From Geomonas paludis (GTDB lineage: Bacteria; Desulfobacterota; Desulfuromonadia; Geobacterales; Geobacteraceae): 64,000 nt of DNA. Both the position numbers and the translations under genes were made by a program. This document shows, piece by piece, positions 30,565-42,190 of the stretch (position 1 is its first letter; each line of letters opens with the position of its first letter). The notes beneath the pieces are model-generated. The model made no database searches and was not told the DNA's origin. It worked only from the letters and a program-made list of their open reading frames with translations. Location: NCBI RefSeq assembly GCF_014193585.1, contig NZ_BLXY01000001.1:168033-232032 (forward strand), written 5' to 3'.

Positions 30565-31584
30565 ATGAATACTCGTTTTTTAGACGCTTGTTGGGGTAAG
30601 CCGGTTGACCGAGTGCCGGTATGGCTTATGCGCCAGGCTGGCCGTTACCTCCCCGATTACATGCGCGTCCGTTCCAAATGCACCTTCCTGGAACTGTGCA
30701 AGACCCCGGAACTCGCCACTGAAGTAACCGTCCAGCCGGTGGACATCCTGGGCGTCGACGCCGCCATCCTCTTCTCCGACATCCTCACCCCGATCGAGCC
30801 GATGGGCATGGAACTCGACTTCACCCCGGGCCCGGTCTTCGCCAAGCCGATCCGCACCATGGCCGACGTCGAGGCGCTCAAGATCCCGAAAATGGAGACC
30901 GACGTCCCCTACGTGCTGGACGCCGTCAAGCTGCTCCGCAAAGAGCTGGCTGCCAAGGTGCCCCTGATCGGCTTCGGCGGCGCCCCCTTCACCCTCGCCT
31001 GCTACATGGTGGAAGGCAAGGGGTCCAAGGACTTCGCCGCCCTGAAGAAGATGATGTACGCCGAGCCGGAGATCTACGCGGCCCTCATGGACAAGATCAC
31101 CACCATGGACATGGAGTACCTGAACGCCCAGATCGCTGCCGGCGCGCAGGCCATCCAGATCTTCGACACCTGGGGCGGCATGCTCTCCCCGTCCGACTAC
31201 GAGCGCTACGTCCTCCCCTACACCCAGCGCCTCATCAACGGCCTGAACCGCACCAACGTCCCCGTGATCCACTTCGTCAAGGGCGCCGGCACCATGCTGG
31301 AGATCGTCAAGCAGGCCGGCGGCGACGTCATGGGCCTCGACTGGCACGTGAACCTGGGCAAGGCCCGCGACATCCTGGGCGACATGGCGGTACAGGGCAA
31401 CCTCGACCCGACCGTGCTCTTCGCTCCCAAGGAGATCATCGAGCGCGAAGTGAAGCGCGTGCTGGACGAGAACGCCGGCAGACCGGGCCTCATCTTCAAC
31501 CTGGGCCACGGCATCCTCCCCACCGTTCCGCCGGAAAACGCGATCTTCATGGTCGACTGCGTGCACCGTCTGACGCAGAAATAA
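30565..31584 (+). CDS. hemE: Uroporphyrinogen decarboxylase
   Basis: HemE decarboxylates uroporphyrinogen III to coproporphyrinogen III in heme synthesis. The signature PVWLMRQAGRYLPDYM is near the N terminus, and the second motif IGFGGAPFTLACYMVEG is present. Its 339 residues are normal. The ATG follows a strong AGGAGG site. The radical SAM gene lies upstream on the same strand, and a strong terminator follows the stop. Confidence 0.98.
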   Translation: MNTRFLDACWGKPVDRVPVWLMRQAGRYLPDYMRVRSKCTFLELCKTPELATEVTVQPVDILGVDAAILFSDILTPIEPMGMELDFTPGPVFAKPIRTMADVEALKIPKMETDVPYVLDAVKLLRKELAAKVPLIGFGGAPFTLACYMVEGKGSKDFAALKKMMYAEPEIYAALMDKITTMDMEYLNAQIAAGAQAIQIFDTWGGMLSPSDYERYVLPYTQRLINGLNRTNVPVIHFVKGAGTMLEIVKQAGGDVMGLDWHVNLGKARDILGDMAVQGNLDPTVLFAPKEIIEREVKRVLDENAGRPGLIFNLGHGILPTVPPENAIFMVDCVHRLTQK

Positions 31585-31600
31585 TTCAGGACCACAGACA

Positions 31601-31631
31601 AGGGCGGCCGATGAGGCCGCCCTTCTTGTTT
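31601..31631 (+). terminator. Intrinsic terminator after hemE
   Basis: AGGGCGGCC (31601-31609), a 5-base loop and GGCCGCCCT (31615-31623) form a perfect 9-bp GC-rich stem. TTCTTGTTT follows. It lies 16 bases after the hemE stop. Confidence 0.9.
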
Positions 31632-31701
31632 GACCCCGTATTGGGATCCGGCGCCGTTTTGCCGCGGCCGGCTCGCGGCGCCGGATCTGCAGGAGCGCAC
31701 C

Positions 31702-32655
31702 ATGCTTAGGCTTTTCAAGATAGACAACGGGCTCATCAAGGAGATGGACTTCCAGAAGGAAGACCTCCCGAACCAGATCCTCAAGGCCGACTGGATCGAC
31801 GCGCACGAACCGGACGACGACGAGAGGGATCTCCTCGAGCTGCTGTTGCATACCGACATCCCGGAGTCGGACGAGGTCGACGAGATCGAGATCTCGGCCC
31901 GCTGCTTCGTGGACTCGGCCGGCATTCACGTGCACCCGCTGTTCCTTTCCCAGAGCGAAGGGCGTCACATGACGCTCACCGTCGCCTGCATCCTGCAGCA
32001 AAACCACCTGATCACCATCCGCGAGGGTGATCTCGCCGACTTCCGCCTGTTGCGCATGCGTGCCCGCCGGGGCCACGTCGAGTGCCGCTCGCCGGCCGAG
32101 CTCCTGGTCACCCTGCTGGACCAGAAGGTGGAGAACCACGCGGACACCCTGGAGGACATCCACCGCCAGCTCGAAGGGGTGAGCCACATGGTGCTCGAAG
32201 ACGACAAGTCCGAACTCGAGGACGCCATCGGCAAGCTGGCCCGCCTGGAGGACAGCAACGGTAAGATCCGTCTCTGCCTGATGGATACCCAGCGGGACAT
32301 CTCGTTCCTCTTGCGCCACCTGCGCGATCGCACCGACCAGTCCGAGACCCTGAGGGAGATCGCGCGCGACGTCGAGACCCTGATGTCGCACACCACCTTC
32401 CTGTTCGACAAGATCAACTTCCTGATGGACTCCACCCAGGGCTTCATCAACATCGAGCAGAACCAGATCATCAAGATCTTCTCCATCGCGGCGGTGGTGT
32501 TCCTCCCCCCTACCCTGGTGGCGAGCATCTACGGTATGAACTTCGAGGTGATGCCCGAACTGAAGATGGGACTCGGCTATCCCTGGGCCCTGCTGCTGAT
32601 GATCATCTCCGGGTTCGCGCCCTACTGGTACTTCAAGCGCAAGGGTTGGCTGTAA
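31702..32655 (+). CDS. corA: CorA-family magnesium/divalent cation transporter
   Basis: This 317-residue protein has a long acidic, helical cytosolic domain. It ends with two membrane helices, the first followed by the selectivity motif YGMNF and the acidic loop EVMPEL. CorA is a homopentameric channel for Mg2+ (also Co2+ and Ni2+). The ATG at 31702 follows AGGAG; earlier in-frame codons lie too close to the hemE terminator. It is likely its own transcript. Confidence 0.94.
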   Translation: MLRLFKIDNGLIKEMDFQKEDLPNQILKADWIDAHEPDDDERDLLELLLHTDIPESDEVDEIEISARCFVDSAGIHVHPLFLSQSEGRHMTLTVACILQQNHLITIREGDLADFRLLRMRARRGHVECRSPAELLVTLLDQKVENHADTLEDIHRQLEGVSHMVLEDDKSELEDAIGKLARLEDSNGKIRLCLMDTQRDISFLLRHLRDRTDQSETLREIARDVETLMSHTTFLFDKINFLMDSTQGFINIEQNQIIKIFSIAAVVFLPPTLVASIYGMNFEVMPELKMGLGYPWALLLMIISGFAPYWYFKRKGWL

Positions 32656-32769
32656 CGGTCCGCCGATACTATCCGGTCTTGTGCTGCTGTATACGAATAA
32701 ATGGATGATTTACTCTCTGTAAGAAAAGTGCTATAAGGCTGCCTAAGTCTAATTAATTGAGGCGGTCTT

Positions 32770-33999
32770 ATGGCAAAGAAAGCGGTTCTGGCAGCGGCGG
32801 CAGCACTGGTACTTTCCTTTTCCTTACCCGAAGCCCAGGCAACCAACGGAGACACCCTGATCGGCGTGGCGCCGGCTTCCCGTGCCATGGGCGGCGCCGG
32901 CGTCGCGGCGCCGCAGGATGCCATCAGCGCCATTTTCGCCAACCCCGCCGCGGTCTGCATGGGCCCCTACTGCCCGGGAAGCGAGTTCGTTTTCGCCTCC
33001 ACCATCTACGACCCCTCCGTCAAGGCCACGGTAAGGGTCGGCCCCAACAGCACCACTGCCGAGAGCCAGATGAAGCCCTTCGTCATTCCGGCGGTCGGCA
33101 TGATCACCCCCATCAGTGACCGGCTGCGCTTCGGACTGGGCATGTTCGGCATCACCGGCATGGGGGTCGATTACCGCAACAAGGGGATCGACCTGAACCA
33201 GGGCAATCCCGGCAGCGAGGGGGACATCTACACCCAGCTGCAGATCCTCAAGTTCGCGCCCAACATCGCCTTCCTGGTGACACCTGACTTTTCCATCGGC
33301 ACGTCGCTGCACCTGCTCTACGGTTCGCTCGACCTAGGCCAGGGGACCGCGCACAACTACGGCTTCGGAGCGCAGTTCGGGGCGCTGTATCGCGTCGGCT
33401 CCTTCTCGCTCGGGGCGAGTTACACCACCCCCGAAAAGATCTCGCACCAAAACGTCACCGACTTCGGCAGCGGTCTGCAGAAGCGGGAGTTGAGCATGGA
33501 GTCGCCGCGGACCGCCTCAGCGGGTGTCGCCTGGCGACCCACCCAAGAGCTCCTGGTCGAAACCGATGTGAAGTGGCTCAACTGGCAGGATGCCGATGGG
33601 TACAAGGATTTCGACTGGAAGAACCAGTGGGTCTACGCCCTGGGAGTGCAGTACAAGGATCCCGAGGGCCTCACCCTGCGCCTGGGGTACAACTACGGCA
33701 AGAGCCCGGTCCGTCTGCACCAGGGATTCGATGCCGCAGGGACCAGCAGGGTCCAGGGCAACACGCTGCCGACACTTTCCTACGAGTACCTGCGCATGAT
33801 CGGCTTTCCCGCCATCGCCGAGCACCATTTTACCTTCGGTGTCGGATACCAGTTCTCCACCAGGTTCGAAGGCCACATCGGCGGGATGTGCGCCCTCGAC
33901 AAGAGCACCGGCGAGACCGACTCCAGCGGCACCTTCACCTTCGGGTCCAAGGTCCGGGAAACCTCCTACGACCTGGGCCTGATCTGGCACTTCATGTAA
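32770..33999 (+). CDS. FadL/OmpP1/TodX-family outer membrane protein
   Basis: This 409-residue protein begins with a Sec signal peptide (about 1-24, AAAALVLSFSLPEAQA). The FadL-type N-terminal hatch follows (GVAPASRAMGGAGVAAPQDAISAIFANPAAV), then a beta-barrel of alternating strands. This family moves hydrophobic compounds such as long-chain fatty acids or aromatics across the outer membrane. The last residues (LGLIWHFM) form the final strand, although most outer membrane proteins end in F rather than M. The ATG has GAGG upstream. Confidence 0.88.
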   Translation: MAKKAVLAAAAALVLSFSLPEAQATNGDTLIGVAPASRAMGGAGVAAPQDAISAIFANPAAVCMGPYCPGSEFVFASTIYDPSVKATVRVGPNSTTAESQMKPFVIPAVGMITPISDRLRFGLGMFGITGMGVDYRNKGIDLNQGNPGSEGDIYTQLQILKFAPNIAFLVTPDFSIGTSLHLLYGSLDLGQGTAHNYGFGAQFGALYRVGSFSLGASYTTPEKISHQNVTDFGSGLQKRELSMESPRTASAGVAWRPTQELLVETDVKWLNWQDADGYKDFDWKNQWVYALGVQYKDPEGLTLRLGYNYGKSPVRLHQGFDAAGTSRVQGNTLPTLSYEYLRMIGFPAIAEHHFTFGVGYQFSTRFEGHIGGMCALDKSTGETDSSGTFTFGSKVRETSYDLGLIWHFM

Positions 34000-34010
34000 C
34001 CGCGACCGAA

Positions 34011-34040
34011 AACGCCGCTTTCCTGCCGGGAGGCGGCGTT
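34011..34040 (+). terminator. Hairpin after the FadL-type gene
   Basis: AACGCCGC (34011-34018) and GCGGCGTT (34033-34040) form a strong stem 11 bases after the stop codon. No clean T-run follows (GCTTGTG), so its role as an intrinsic terminator is uncertain. Confidence 0.5.
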
Positions 34041-34101
34041 GCTTGTGCCACCCTCACCCCCGCCCTTTCCCTTTGCGCCGGCGCCTCAACTTAAACCCTC
34101 A

Positions 34102-34234
34102 AGTGCTCTCTTAATTAGCCGATACGTGAACCAGATTTACGCCCTGTTTCGGACCTCCCTTCACTGACTTGACCCGCACGGTGCCTGGTCGAAGACGAAG
34201 CCTGATTGGCCGCAGCCTGTTTTAAGAGAGCGCT
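34102..34234 (+). promoter_or_regulatory. Long-range inverted repeat reaching the ribosome site of the binding-protein gene
   Basis: AGTGCTCTCTTAA (34102-34114) and TTAAGAGAGCGCT (34222-34234) are complementary except for one pair and lie 107 bases apart. The right arm covers the AAGAGAG that would be the ribosome site of the ATG at 34238. If transcribed, the arms could fold to hide translation initiation. Confidence 0.4.
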
Positions 34235-34237
34235 GTC

Positions 34238-35292
34238 ATGCTGTTCACAGTACGTTGTCACATCCTCATTCTGTTCTTCCTGGTCCTCATGCCGTCGGGC
34301 CAGGCCGACGCGGCCCCCTCCCCTGCCGGCCACCCGGCCGTGATCGAAGTCGGCGTGCAGCCCCTCGGATACCCTGCGGCCATGATCGGTGCTGCGCTGG
34401 GGCACGACGCCATCCTGAAGCGGGAACTGGAGGCGTCGGGCTACCTCCTGAAATTCGTCCCCTTCCGCAAGGGGAGCGACATGGTCCCGCTCATGGGCAG
34501 CTCGCTGAGCGCGGCCATCGTGGGCGACATGCCCGCCATCAGGATGGCGATGCAGTCGGAGATCTGCGTGGTGGGGGTGGCCAAGAAGACCTTCACCTCC
34601 GTGGTGGGGCGCAACGTGGCGCTGCTGGCTCAGTTGAAAAGAAAACGGGTGGCGTACGCGGAGGGATCGTCGGCGCACCACACCCTGCTGCAGGCCCTGG
34701 CGAGCGTCGGCCTCAGCGAGCGGGATGTCAGGCTGGTGCCGATGGACATCGACGCCATGCCAGCGGCCCTCGAGGCGGGCAGGGTGGATGCCTTCTCGGC
34801 GTGGGAGCCGGCTCCGACGCTGGCGCTGACCAGGAACACGGAGGGGCGGGTGCTGTTCCGGGGTGCGAGCAGCGACTTCCTGGTGATCTCGGGGAAGCTG
34901 GTGCGCAACGATCCGCAGGCTGCGCTGGCCCTGTCGGCCGCCATGGCGCGCGCCCTGAACTGGATGCGCAAGAGCAACGCGAACTTGCACCAGGCGGCGC
35001 TCTGGACGGAAAAGGAGGGCGCAGCGCTCAGCCCGCGCCAGGGAAAACTGACCCAAACCCAGGTGGTGGAGATCACGCGCCGCGAGATCCTGGATGTTCC
35101 GGCGGCGCCTGTAATCGTCCGGCTCCCGGGACACCTCCCCCTGAAGGGCGAGTTCGACTTTCTGAAGCGCCTGGGGAAGCTGCCGCAGGACGCGGCCTAC
35201 CAGCGGGTGGAGCAAGCCTTTGCCTATGACGGGCTGCAGCAGGTATTGAAGTCCCCCCAGCGCTACCGGCTGGGCGAGTTCGAGTACCGGCC

Positions 35293-35296
<4 letters not shown>
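34238..35296 (+). CDS. Periplasmic substrate-binding protein (NrtA/SsuA/TauA-like)
   Basis: This 352-residue protein has a Sec signal peptide (about 1-26, ending SGQADA). It has the two-lobed NMT1/SsuA fold: IEVGVQPLGYPAAMIGAAL at the start of lobe 1, GDMPAIRMAMQSE, and VDAFSAWEPAPTLAL in lobe 2. Such proteins deliver anions, sulfonates or pyrimidine precursors to ABC importers. No ABC ATPase or permease lies nearby. Its stop overlaps the start of the next gene, a hybrid kinase, by 4 bases (ATGA). A role as the ligand-sensing partner of that kinase is therefore more likely than transport (inference). Confidence 0.85.
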
Positions 35297-38190
<2,894 letters not shown>

Positions 38191-38215
38191 AACCCGCATC
38201 ACCCGCGCCCCCCCC

Positions 38216-39250
38216 TCACTTGAGCTGAGGGTGGGGCGTCTCATCGGAACTTCCCGGCAGCAGCGGGTAGGAAAGCCTCGGCTGCTTCCCGGTCAGCGCC
38301 TTCAGAAATGCCACCGTGTCCTCCACTTCGCCGTCCTTCAGCTTCACCCCCAACTGGGCAGAGCCCATCACCGTCACCGCGTCACGGAGCTTCCAGACCT
38401 TGCCCGAATGGAAATAGGGCTGGGTAACGGCAACATTGCGCAGCGAAGGAGCCTTGAAGACGTAGCGGTCGCTTTCGGTGTTGGTGACCATGAAACGGCC
38501 GGTATCGCCGGCGGGGCGGATCTCGGTAGTCGGCGCCTCCCTGACGCCGAAGGGGTAGTAGTCTGCGCCTCCCACGTTGGTGCCGGCATGGCACGGGGCG
38601 CACCCCTTGTCCATGAAGATGCGCAGTCCCCGTTTTTCTCTGGCGCTCAAGGCGGCCGCGTCACCCTTTAGGAAGCGGTCGAACGGGGAGTCCGGGGTGA
38701 GCAGGGTCGCCTCGAAGACCTCGATGGCTTTGGCCATGTTGTCGAAACCGATGGGGTCGGCGGCGCGGGGGAAGGCGGCCTTGAACAGCGGCGCGTAGCC
38801 CGGGATGCTCTTCAGGGTCTTCACCACCAGTTCCGGGTTGCTGTTCATTTCTACCGCCGCCTGCACCGGCCCCTTGGCCTGGGTCTGCAGGTCCTTGGCC
38901 CGGCCGTCCCAGAACTGTGCCGCGTCGAAGACCGCGTTGAACACGGTGGGGGAGTTGCGCGGTCCCTTCTGCCAGCCGTGTCCCGTCGAAGTCTCCTGGA
39001 GGTCGGCTCCGCCCAGGCCCACGTTGTGGCAGGTGTTGCAGCTGATCAGTTGCGAGGAGGAAAGGCGCGGATCGAAAAACAGCTTCTTGCCCAGTTCGAG
39101 CTTCGCCGCCGTGGCCGGATTCCCCTTGAGGGGAGGGGCCTTGGTCGGGATCGGCTTGAACAGCTTGTTGGCGCGCGACGTCAGGTCGTCGGCGGCAAAT
39201 GCGGAGTGGCAGAGGCAAAGCGGCACGAGCAGCAAAAGCATCCTTTTCAT
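38216..39250 (-). CDS. Diheme cytochrome c peroxidase (CcpA/MacA type)
   Basis: This 344-residue periplasmic protein has a signal peptide cut near AFA-ADD (19/20). It has two c-type heme sites: CNTCH at 71-75 and CAPCH at 217-221. The family fold of bacterial diheme peroxidases is evident (LGKKLFFDPRLSSSQLISCNTCHNVGLGG, in part). Members reduce hydrogen peroxide with cytochrome electrons; the Geobacter homologue MacA has also been linked to metal reduction. Only the two canonical hemes are present. It converges with the hybrid kinase gene, with 25 bases between the stops. Confidence 0.93.
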   Translation of the reverse strand: MKRMLLLLVPLCLCHSAFAADDLTSRANKLFKPIPTKAPPLKGNPATAAKLELGKKLFFDPRLSSSQLISCNTCHNVGLGGADLQETSTGHGWQKGPRNSPTVFNAVFDAAQFWDGRAKDLQTQAKGPVQAAVEMNSNPELVVKTLKSIPGYAPLFKAAFPRAADPIGFDNMAKAIEVFEATLLTPDSPFDRFLKGDAAALSAREKRGLRIFMDKGCAPCHAGTNVGGADYYPFGVREAPTTEIRPAGDTGRFMVTNTESDRYVFKAPSLRNVAVTQPYFHSGKVWKLRDAVTVMGSAQLGVKLKDGEVEDTVAFLKALTGKQPRLSYPLLPGSSDETPHPQLK

Positions 39251-39337
39251 GTGGCCTCCAGTCAGCGGTGGATTGGCAAACCATTAAAAGGTACTTAACG
39301 GAGGCGGGCTGTCAACCCGATGGGGGAGGGTGGATGC

Positions 39338-39565
39338 AAAAGGGACTGGCTCCGTCAGGTGCCTGTCCCTCTCGCGGAACGCTCCTTTCGGCCTTAGCCA
39401 ACATTTCAAGCACTGTCTTGACGGGCGAATTTGGATCAGGCGCAATCAACCGCCACAGACGCTCAAAGTCCCCTCTCCCTTTGGGAGAGGGTTAGGGTGA
39501 GGGGATTGGCGCGAGCAACCTCCCTCACCCGCCCTCCGGGCACCCTCTCCCAGAGGGAGAGGGGA
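39338..39565. repeat. Two repeat families upstream of the peroxidase gene
   Basis: The 380-bp gap 39251-39630 holds an AGGGACTGGCTCC...GGTGCCTGTCCCT palindrome (39338-39370, written in part). It also holds an inverted pair of CTCTCCC/GGGTGAGGG elements (39469-39565). The remainder contains the terminator listed next and no gene. Confidence 0.85.
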
Positions 39566-39576
39566 CTATTGGATAC

Positions 39577-39602
39577 AAGAAAGGGGGGCCTTGCGGCCCC
39601 CC
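39577..39602 (-). terminator. Intrinsic terminator after the NfnB-like gene
   Basis: Read on the minus strand, GGGGGGCC (39602-39595), loop GCAA and GGCCCCCC (39590-39583) form a perfect 8-bp stem. TTTCTT follows. It lies about 28 bases past the stop. Confidence 0.88.
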
Positions 39603-39630
39603 TCGTTGTTTCACATCATCTGCGCCGGTA

Positions 39631-41040
39631 TCAGCGCTTCAGGTACTCGTTGATGGCGGCTGCGGCGCGCTTGCCGTCCCCCATGGCCAGGATGACCGTC
39701 GCCCCGCCCCTGACGATATCGCCGCCGGCAAAGACGCCGGGGATGCTGGTCTGACCCTCTTCGTCGGCCACGACGTTGCCCCACTTGTTCAGCTTCAGAT
39801 CAGGCGCGGTGGCGGTAAGCAGCGGGTTGGCGTTGGTGCCGACCGCGTTGATCACGATGCCCGCCGGGATGTCGAACTCCGACCCGGCAACCGGCTGCGG
39901 ACGGCGGCGGCCGGAATCGTCCGCCGGGCCCAGCTCCATCTTCTGGCAGCGCAGCGCCGAGACCCAGCCGTCCTCGGTGCCGACGATGGCGATGGGGGCG
40001 GTGAGCATGACGAACTCGACACCTTCCTCCTTGGCGTGCTTGATCTCCTCGATCCTGGCCGGCATCTCGGCCTCGCCGCGGCGGTAGATGATCATGGCGC
40101 GCTTGGCGCCCAGCCTGCGGGCGGTTCTGACGCAGTCCATGGCGGTGTTGCCGCCGCCGATGACCGCTACCTCGTCCCGCTGCAGGATCGGCGTCGCGCT
40201 GTCTTCCTTGCGCCCGGCCTCCATGAGGTTGACGCGGGTAAGGAATTCGTTGGCGGCGTAGACGCCTTTCAGGTTCTCCCCGGGGATGTTGAGCATGGTG
40301 GGAAGGCCCGCGCCGTTGGCGATGAAGACGGCGTCATAGTCCTCGGACAGCTCGGCGACGGTCAGGGTCTTGCCGATGATCACGTTGCACTCGATGGTCA
40401 CGCCCAACTCGGCCAGGACCGCCACCTCGCGGTCGATGATCTCCTTCGGGAGACGGAACTCCGGGATGCCGTAGCGCAGCACCCCGCCGGTGTCGTGCAG
40501 GGCCTCGAAGATGGTTACCTGGTGCCCCATACGTGCCAGTTCACCGGCCGCGGTGAGCCCGGCGGGGCCGCAGCCGACCACGGCCACAGATTTGCCGGTC
40601 GGTTCCGGCTTCGCCTCTTTGAGCAGGCGGTCCGGGTGCAGCATGGCCCAGTCGGCCACGTAGCGCTCCAGGTAGCCGATGGCGACGGCGTCGCCTTTCT
40701 TGCCGCGCACGCAGAGGGCCTCGCACTGGGTTTCCTGGGGGCAGACCCTGCCGCAGACTGCGGGGAGGGCGTTGTCGCCGCGCAGGATCTGGGCGGCCTT
40801 GGGGAGGTCGTCGCAGGCCAGGGCGTCGATGAACTCCGGGATGGAGACGCCGACCGGGCAGCCGGCGACGCAGTTCCTGGTCTTGCACTGCAGACAGCGC
40901 TGCGCCTCGGAAAGCGCCTGGTCGGCGGAGAGCCCCAGGTTCACCTCTTCGAAATTGGTGCTTCGCTCGTCGGCCGGCAGTTCCGGCATGTGCACCCTAT
41001 CTATAGCCATCCTCTCTTTGGGGGACAGGTCGTTGCTCAC
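39631..41040 (-). CDS. nfnB: NADPH-dependent oxidoreductase, glutamate-synthase small-subunit fold (NfnB-like)
   Basis: This 469-residue protein has an N-terminal cysteine region for [4Fe-4S] clusters (CLQCKTRNCVAGCPVG; then CGRVCPQETQCEALC). FAD (VVGCGPAGLTAAGEL) and NADPH (VIGGGNTAMDCVRTARRLG) Rossmann motifs follow, with a C-terminal FAD motif (GVFAGGDIVRGGATVI). The pairing with an NfnA-like flavoprotein marks an NfnAB transhydrogenase, which reduces NADP+ with NADH and reduced ferredoxin by electron bifurcation. It starts with GTG overlapping the upstream stop by 4 bases. It is often annotated gltA; SudA-type sulfide dehydrogenase is an alternative name for the same fold. Confidence 0.85.
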   Translation of the reverse strand: MSNDLSPKERMAIDRVHMPELPADERSTNFEEVNLGLSADQALSEAQRCLQCKTRNCVAGCPVGVSIPEFIDALACDDLPKAAQILRGDNALPAVCGRVCPQETQCEALCVRGKKGDAVAIGYLERYVADWAMLHPDRLLKEAKPEPTGKSVAVVGCGPAGLTAAGELARMGHQVTIFEALHDTGGVLRYGIPEFRLPKEIIDREVAVLAELGVTIECNVIIGKTLTVAELSEDYDAVFIANGAGLPTMLNIPGENLKGVYAANEFLTRVNLMEAGRKEDSATPILQRDEVAVIGGGNTAMDCVRTARRLGAKRAMIIYRRGEAEMPARIEEIKHAKEEGVEFVMLTAPIAIVGTEDGWVSALRCQKMELGPADDSGRRRPQPVAGSEFDIPAGIVINAVGTNANPLLTATAPDLKLNKWGNVVADEEGQTSIPGVFAGGDIVRGGATVILAMGDGKRAAAAINEYLKR

Positions 41041-41885
41041 TTTGCTACCTCCTTAGCCAGTTTGCAGCCCTCGGCTGCGTGCCTTGCCGCCTCTTCCTTG
41101 CGATAGCTGGTCAGGCGGTCGGAGAGACCGTCGAAATCCACCAAGTGCGCGTCGAACTCGGGCCCGTCCACGCAGGCGAACTTGGTCTCGGTGCCCACCT
41201 GGACGCGGCAGCCGCCGCACATCCCGGTGCCGTCGATCATGATCGGGTTGAGGCTCACGATGGTCTCGATGCCCGGCTCACGGGTCAGGTTGGCGACGGC
41301 CTTCATCATCGGGACCGGGCCCACGGCGAAGACCGCCTGCGGCGCACGGGCCGGGTCGGCGATCATCTCGGAAAGAGGACCGGTGACGAATCCCTTGTAG
41401 CCCAGGCTGCCGTCCTCGGTGGTGATCAGCAGGTTCTTGGACAGCGCACCCAGTTCGTCCGCCAGGATCACGTAGCGCTCCGAGCGCCCGCCGATGATGG
41501 TGGTGATCTCGTTGCCGGCCTCGGCCAGCGCCTTCACCAGCGGGAAGAGAACGGCAGTGCCGACGCCACCCCCCACGCAGGCGACCCGACCCCAGTTGGT
41601 GATGTGGGTCTCTTTGCCCAACGGGCCGGCCACGTCACGAATGAAGCCGCCGACGGGTGTCGAGACGATCTTCCGGGTAGAGGCGCCGATGGCCTGTATG
41701 AACAGGGTGATGGTCCCGGCGGCCGGGTCCGCGTCGCCGATGGTCAGCGGGATCCGCTCTTCGCCCTGTGCCAGCCTGACCATGACGAACTGGCCCGCCT
41801 TTCTGGCCTTGGCGATCCGGGGAGCGACCAACACCATCTTGTGGAGGTTTTCCGCGAGAATCTCATTGCTTACAACTTCGAACAT
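41037..41885 (-). CDS. nfnA: Ferredoxin-NAD(P) reductase-type FAD/[2Fe-2S] protein (NfnA-like)
   Basis: This 282-residue protein has an FAD-binding beta barrel, an NAD-binding domain (GRVACVGGGVGTAVLFPLVKAL) and a C-terminal [2Fe-2S] motif (CGGCRVQVGTETKFAC). It is related to dihydroorotate dehydrogenase electron-transfer subunits. With the 4-base-overlapping NfnB gene it forms the small and large subunits of an NfnAB-like complex. The ATG follows AAAAGGTG. Confidence 0.86.
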   Translation of the reverse strand: MFEVVSNEILAENLHKMVLVAPRIAKARKAGQFVMVRLAQGEERIPLTIGDADPAAGTITLFIQAIGASTRKIVSTPVGGFIRDVAGPLGKETHITNWGRVACVGGGVGTAVLFPLVKALAEAGNEITTIIGGRSERYVILADELGALSKNLLITTEDGSLGYKGFVTGPLSEMIADPARAPQAVFAVGPVPMMKAVANLTREPGIETIVSLNPIMIDGTGMCGGCRVQVGTETKFACVDGPEFDAHLVDFDGLSDRLTSYRKEEAARHAAEGCKLAKEVAK

Positions 41886-42040
41886 TGGGTCACCTTTTTT
41901 GGAGGGGAGTGTGTTGCAGCTGTTTTAGCGTAGTGAATACGATATCAGCTGTCAGGGAAAAAGCGCAAGGAAGTATACGGAAAGTCAGGGGTAATGAACG
42001 ATCGACAATGGGCGGTTCACAATCGGAAAGGCAGAAGCCA

Positions 42041-42190
42041 AGTCAAAAGCGGTTACGCAAAGAGGAGAGGAAAGTATCCGCGAAGCACGCCGAGAAAAGA
42101 GCTTTTTGGTTTAACCCAAAAGCGCTTTTCTTTGTGTACCTCGCGGATACTTCGCGTTCTTTGCGTAACTGCTTTTTTAGCCTTTGACTT
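42041..42190. repeat. Long inverted repeat, GCAAAG family, overlapping the DMT gene end
   Basis: The left part (about 42041-42109) contains AAGTCAAAAGC, TTACGCAAAGA and AAGTATCCGCGAAG. The right part (about 42112-42190) contains their inverses, CTTCGCGGATACTT order reversed, TTTGCGTAAC and TTTGACTT. The last segment lies inside the 3' end of the DMT exporter gene and includes its stop. Relatives are at 53287-53394 and 60604-60702. Confidence 0.8.

Noticed and set aside
39631-41885. The glutamate-synthase-like pair as true glutamate synthase
   Set aside because: The large glutamate-synthase subunit is absent and the partner is an NfnA/PyrK-type flavoprotein, so NfnAB is the better reading.
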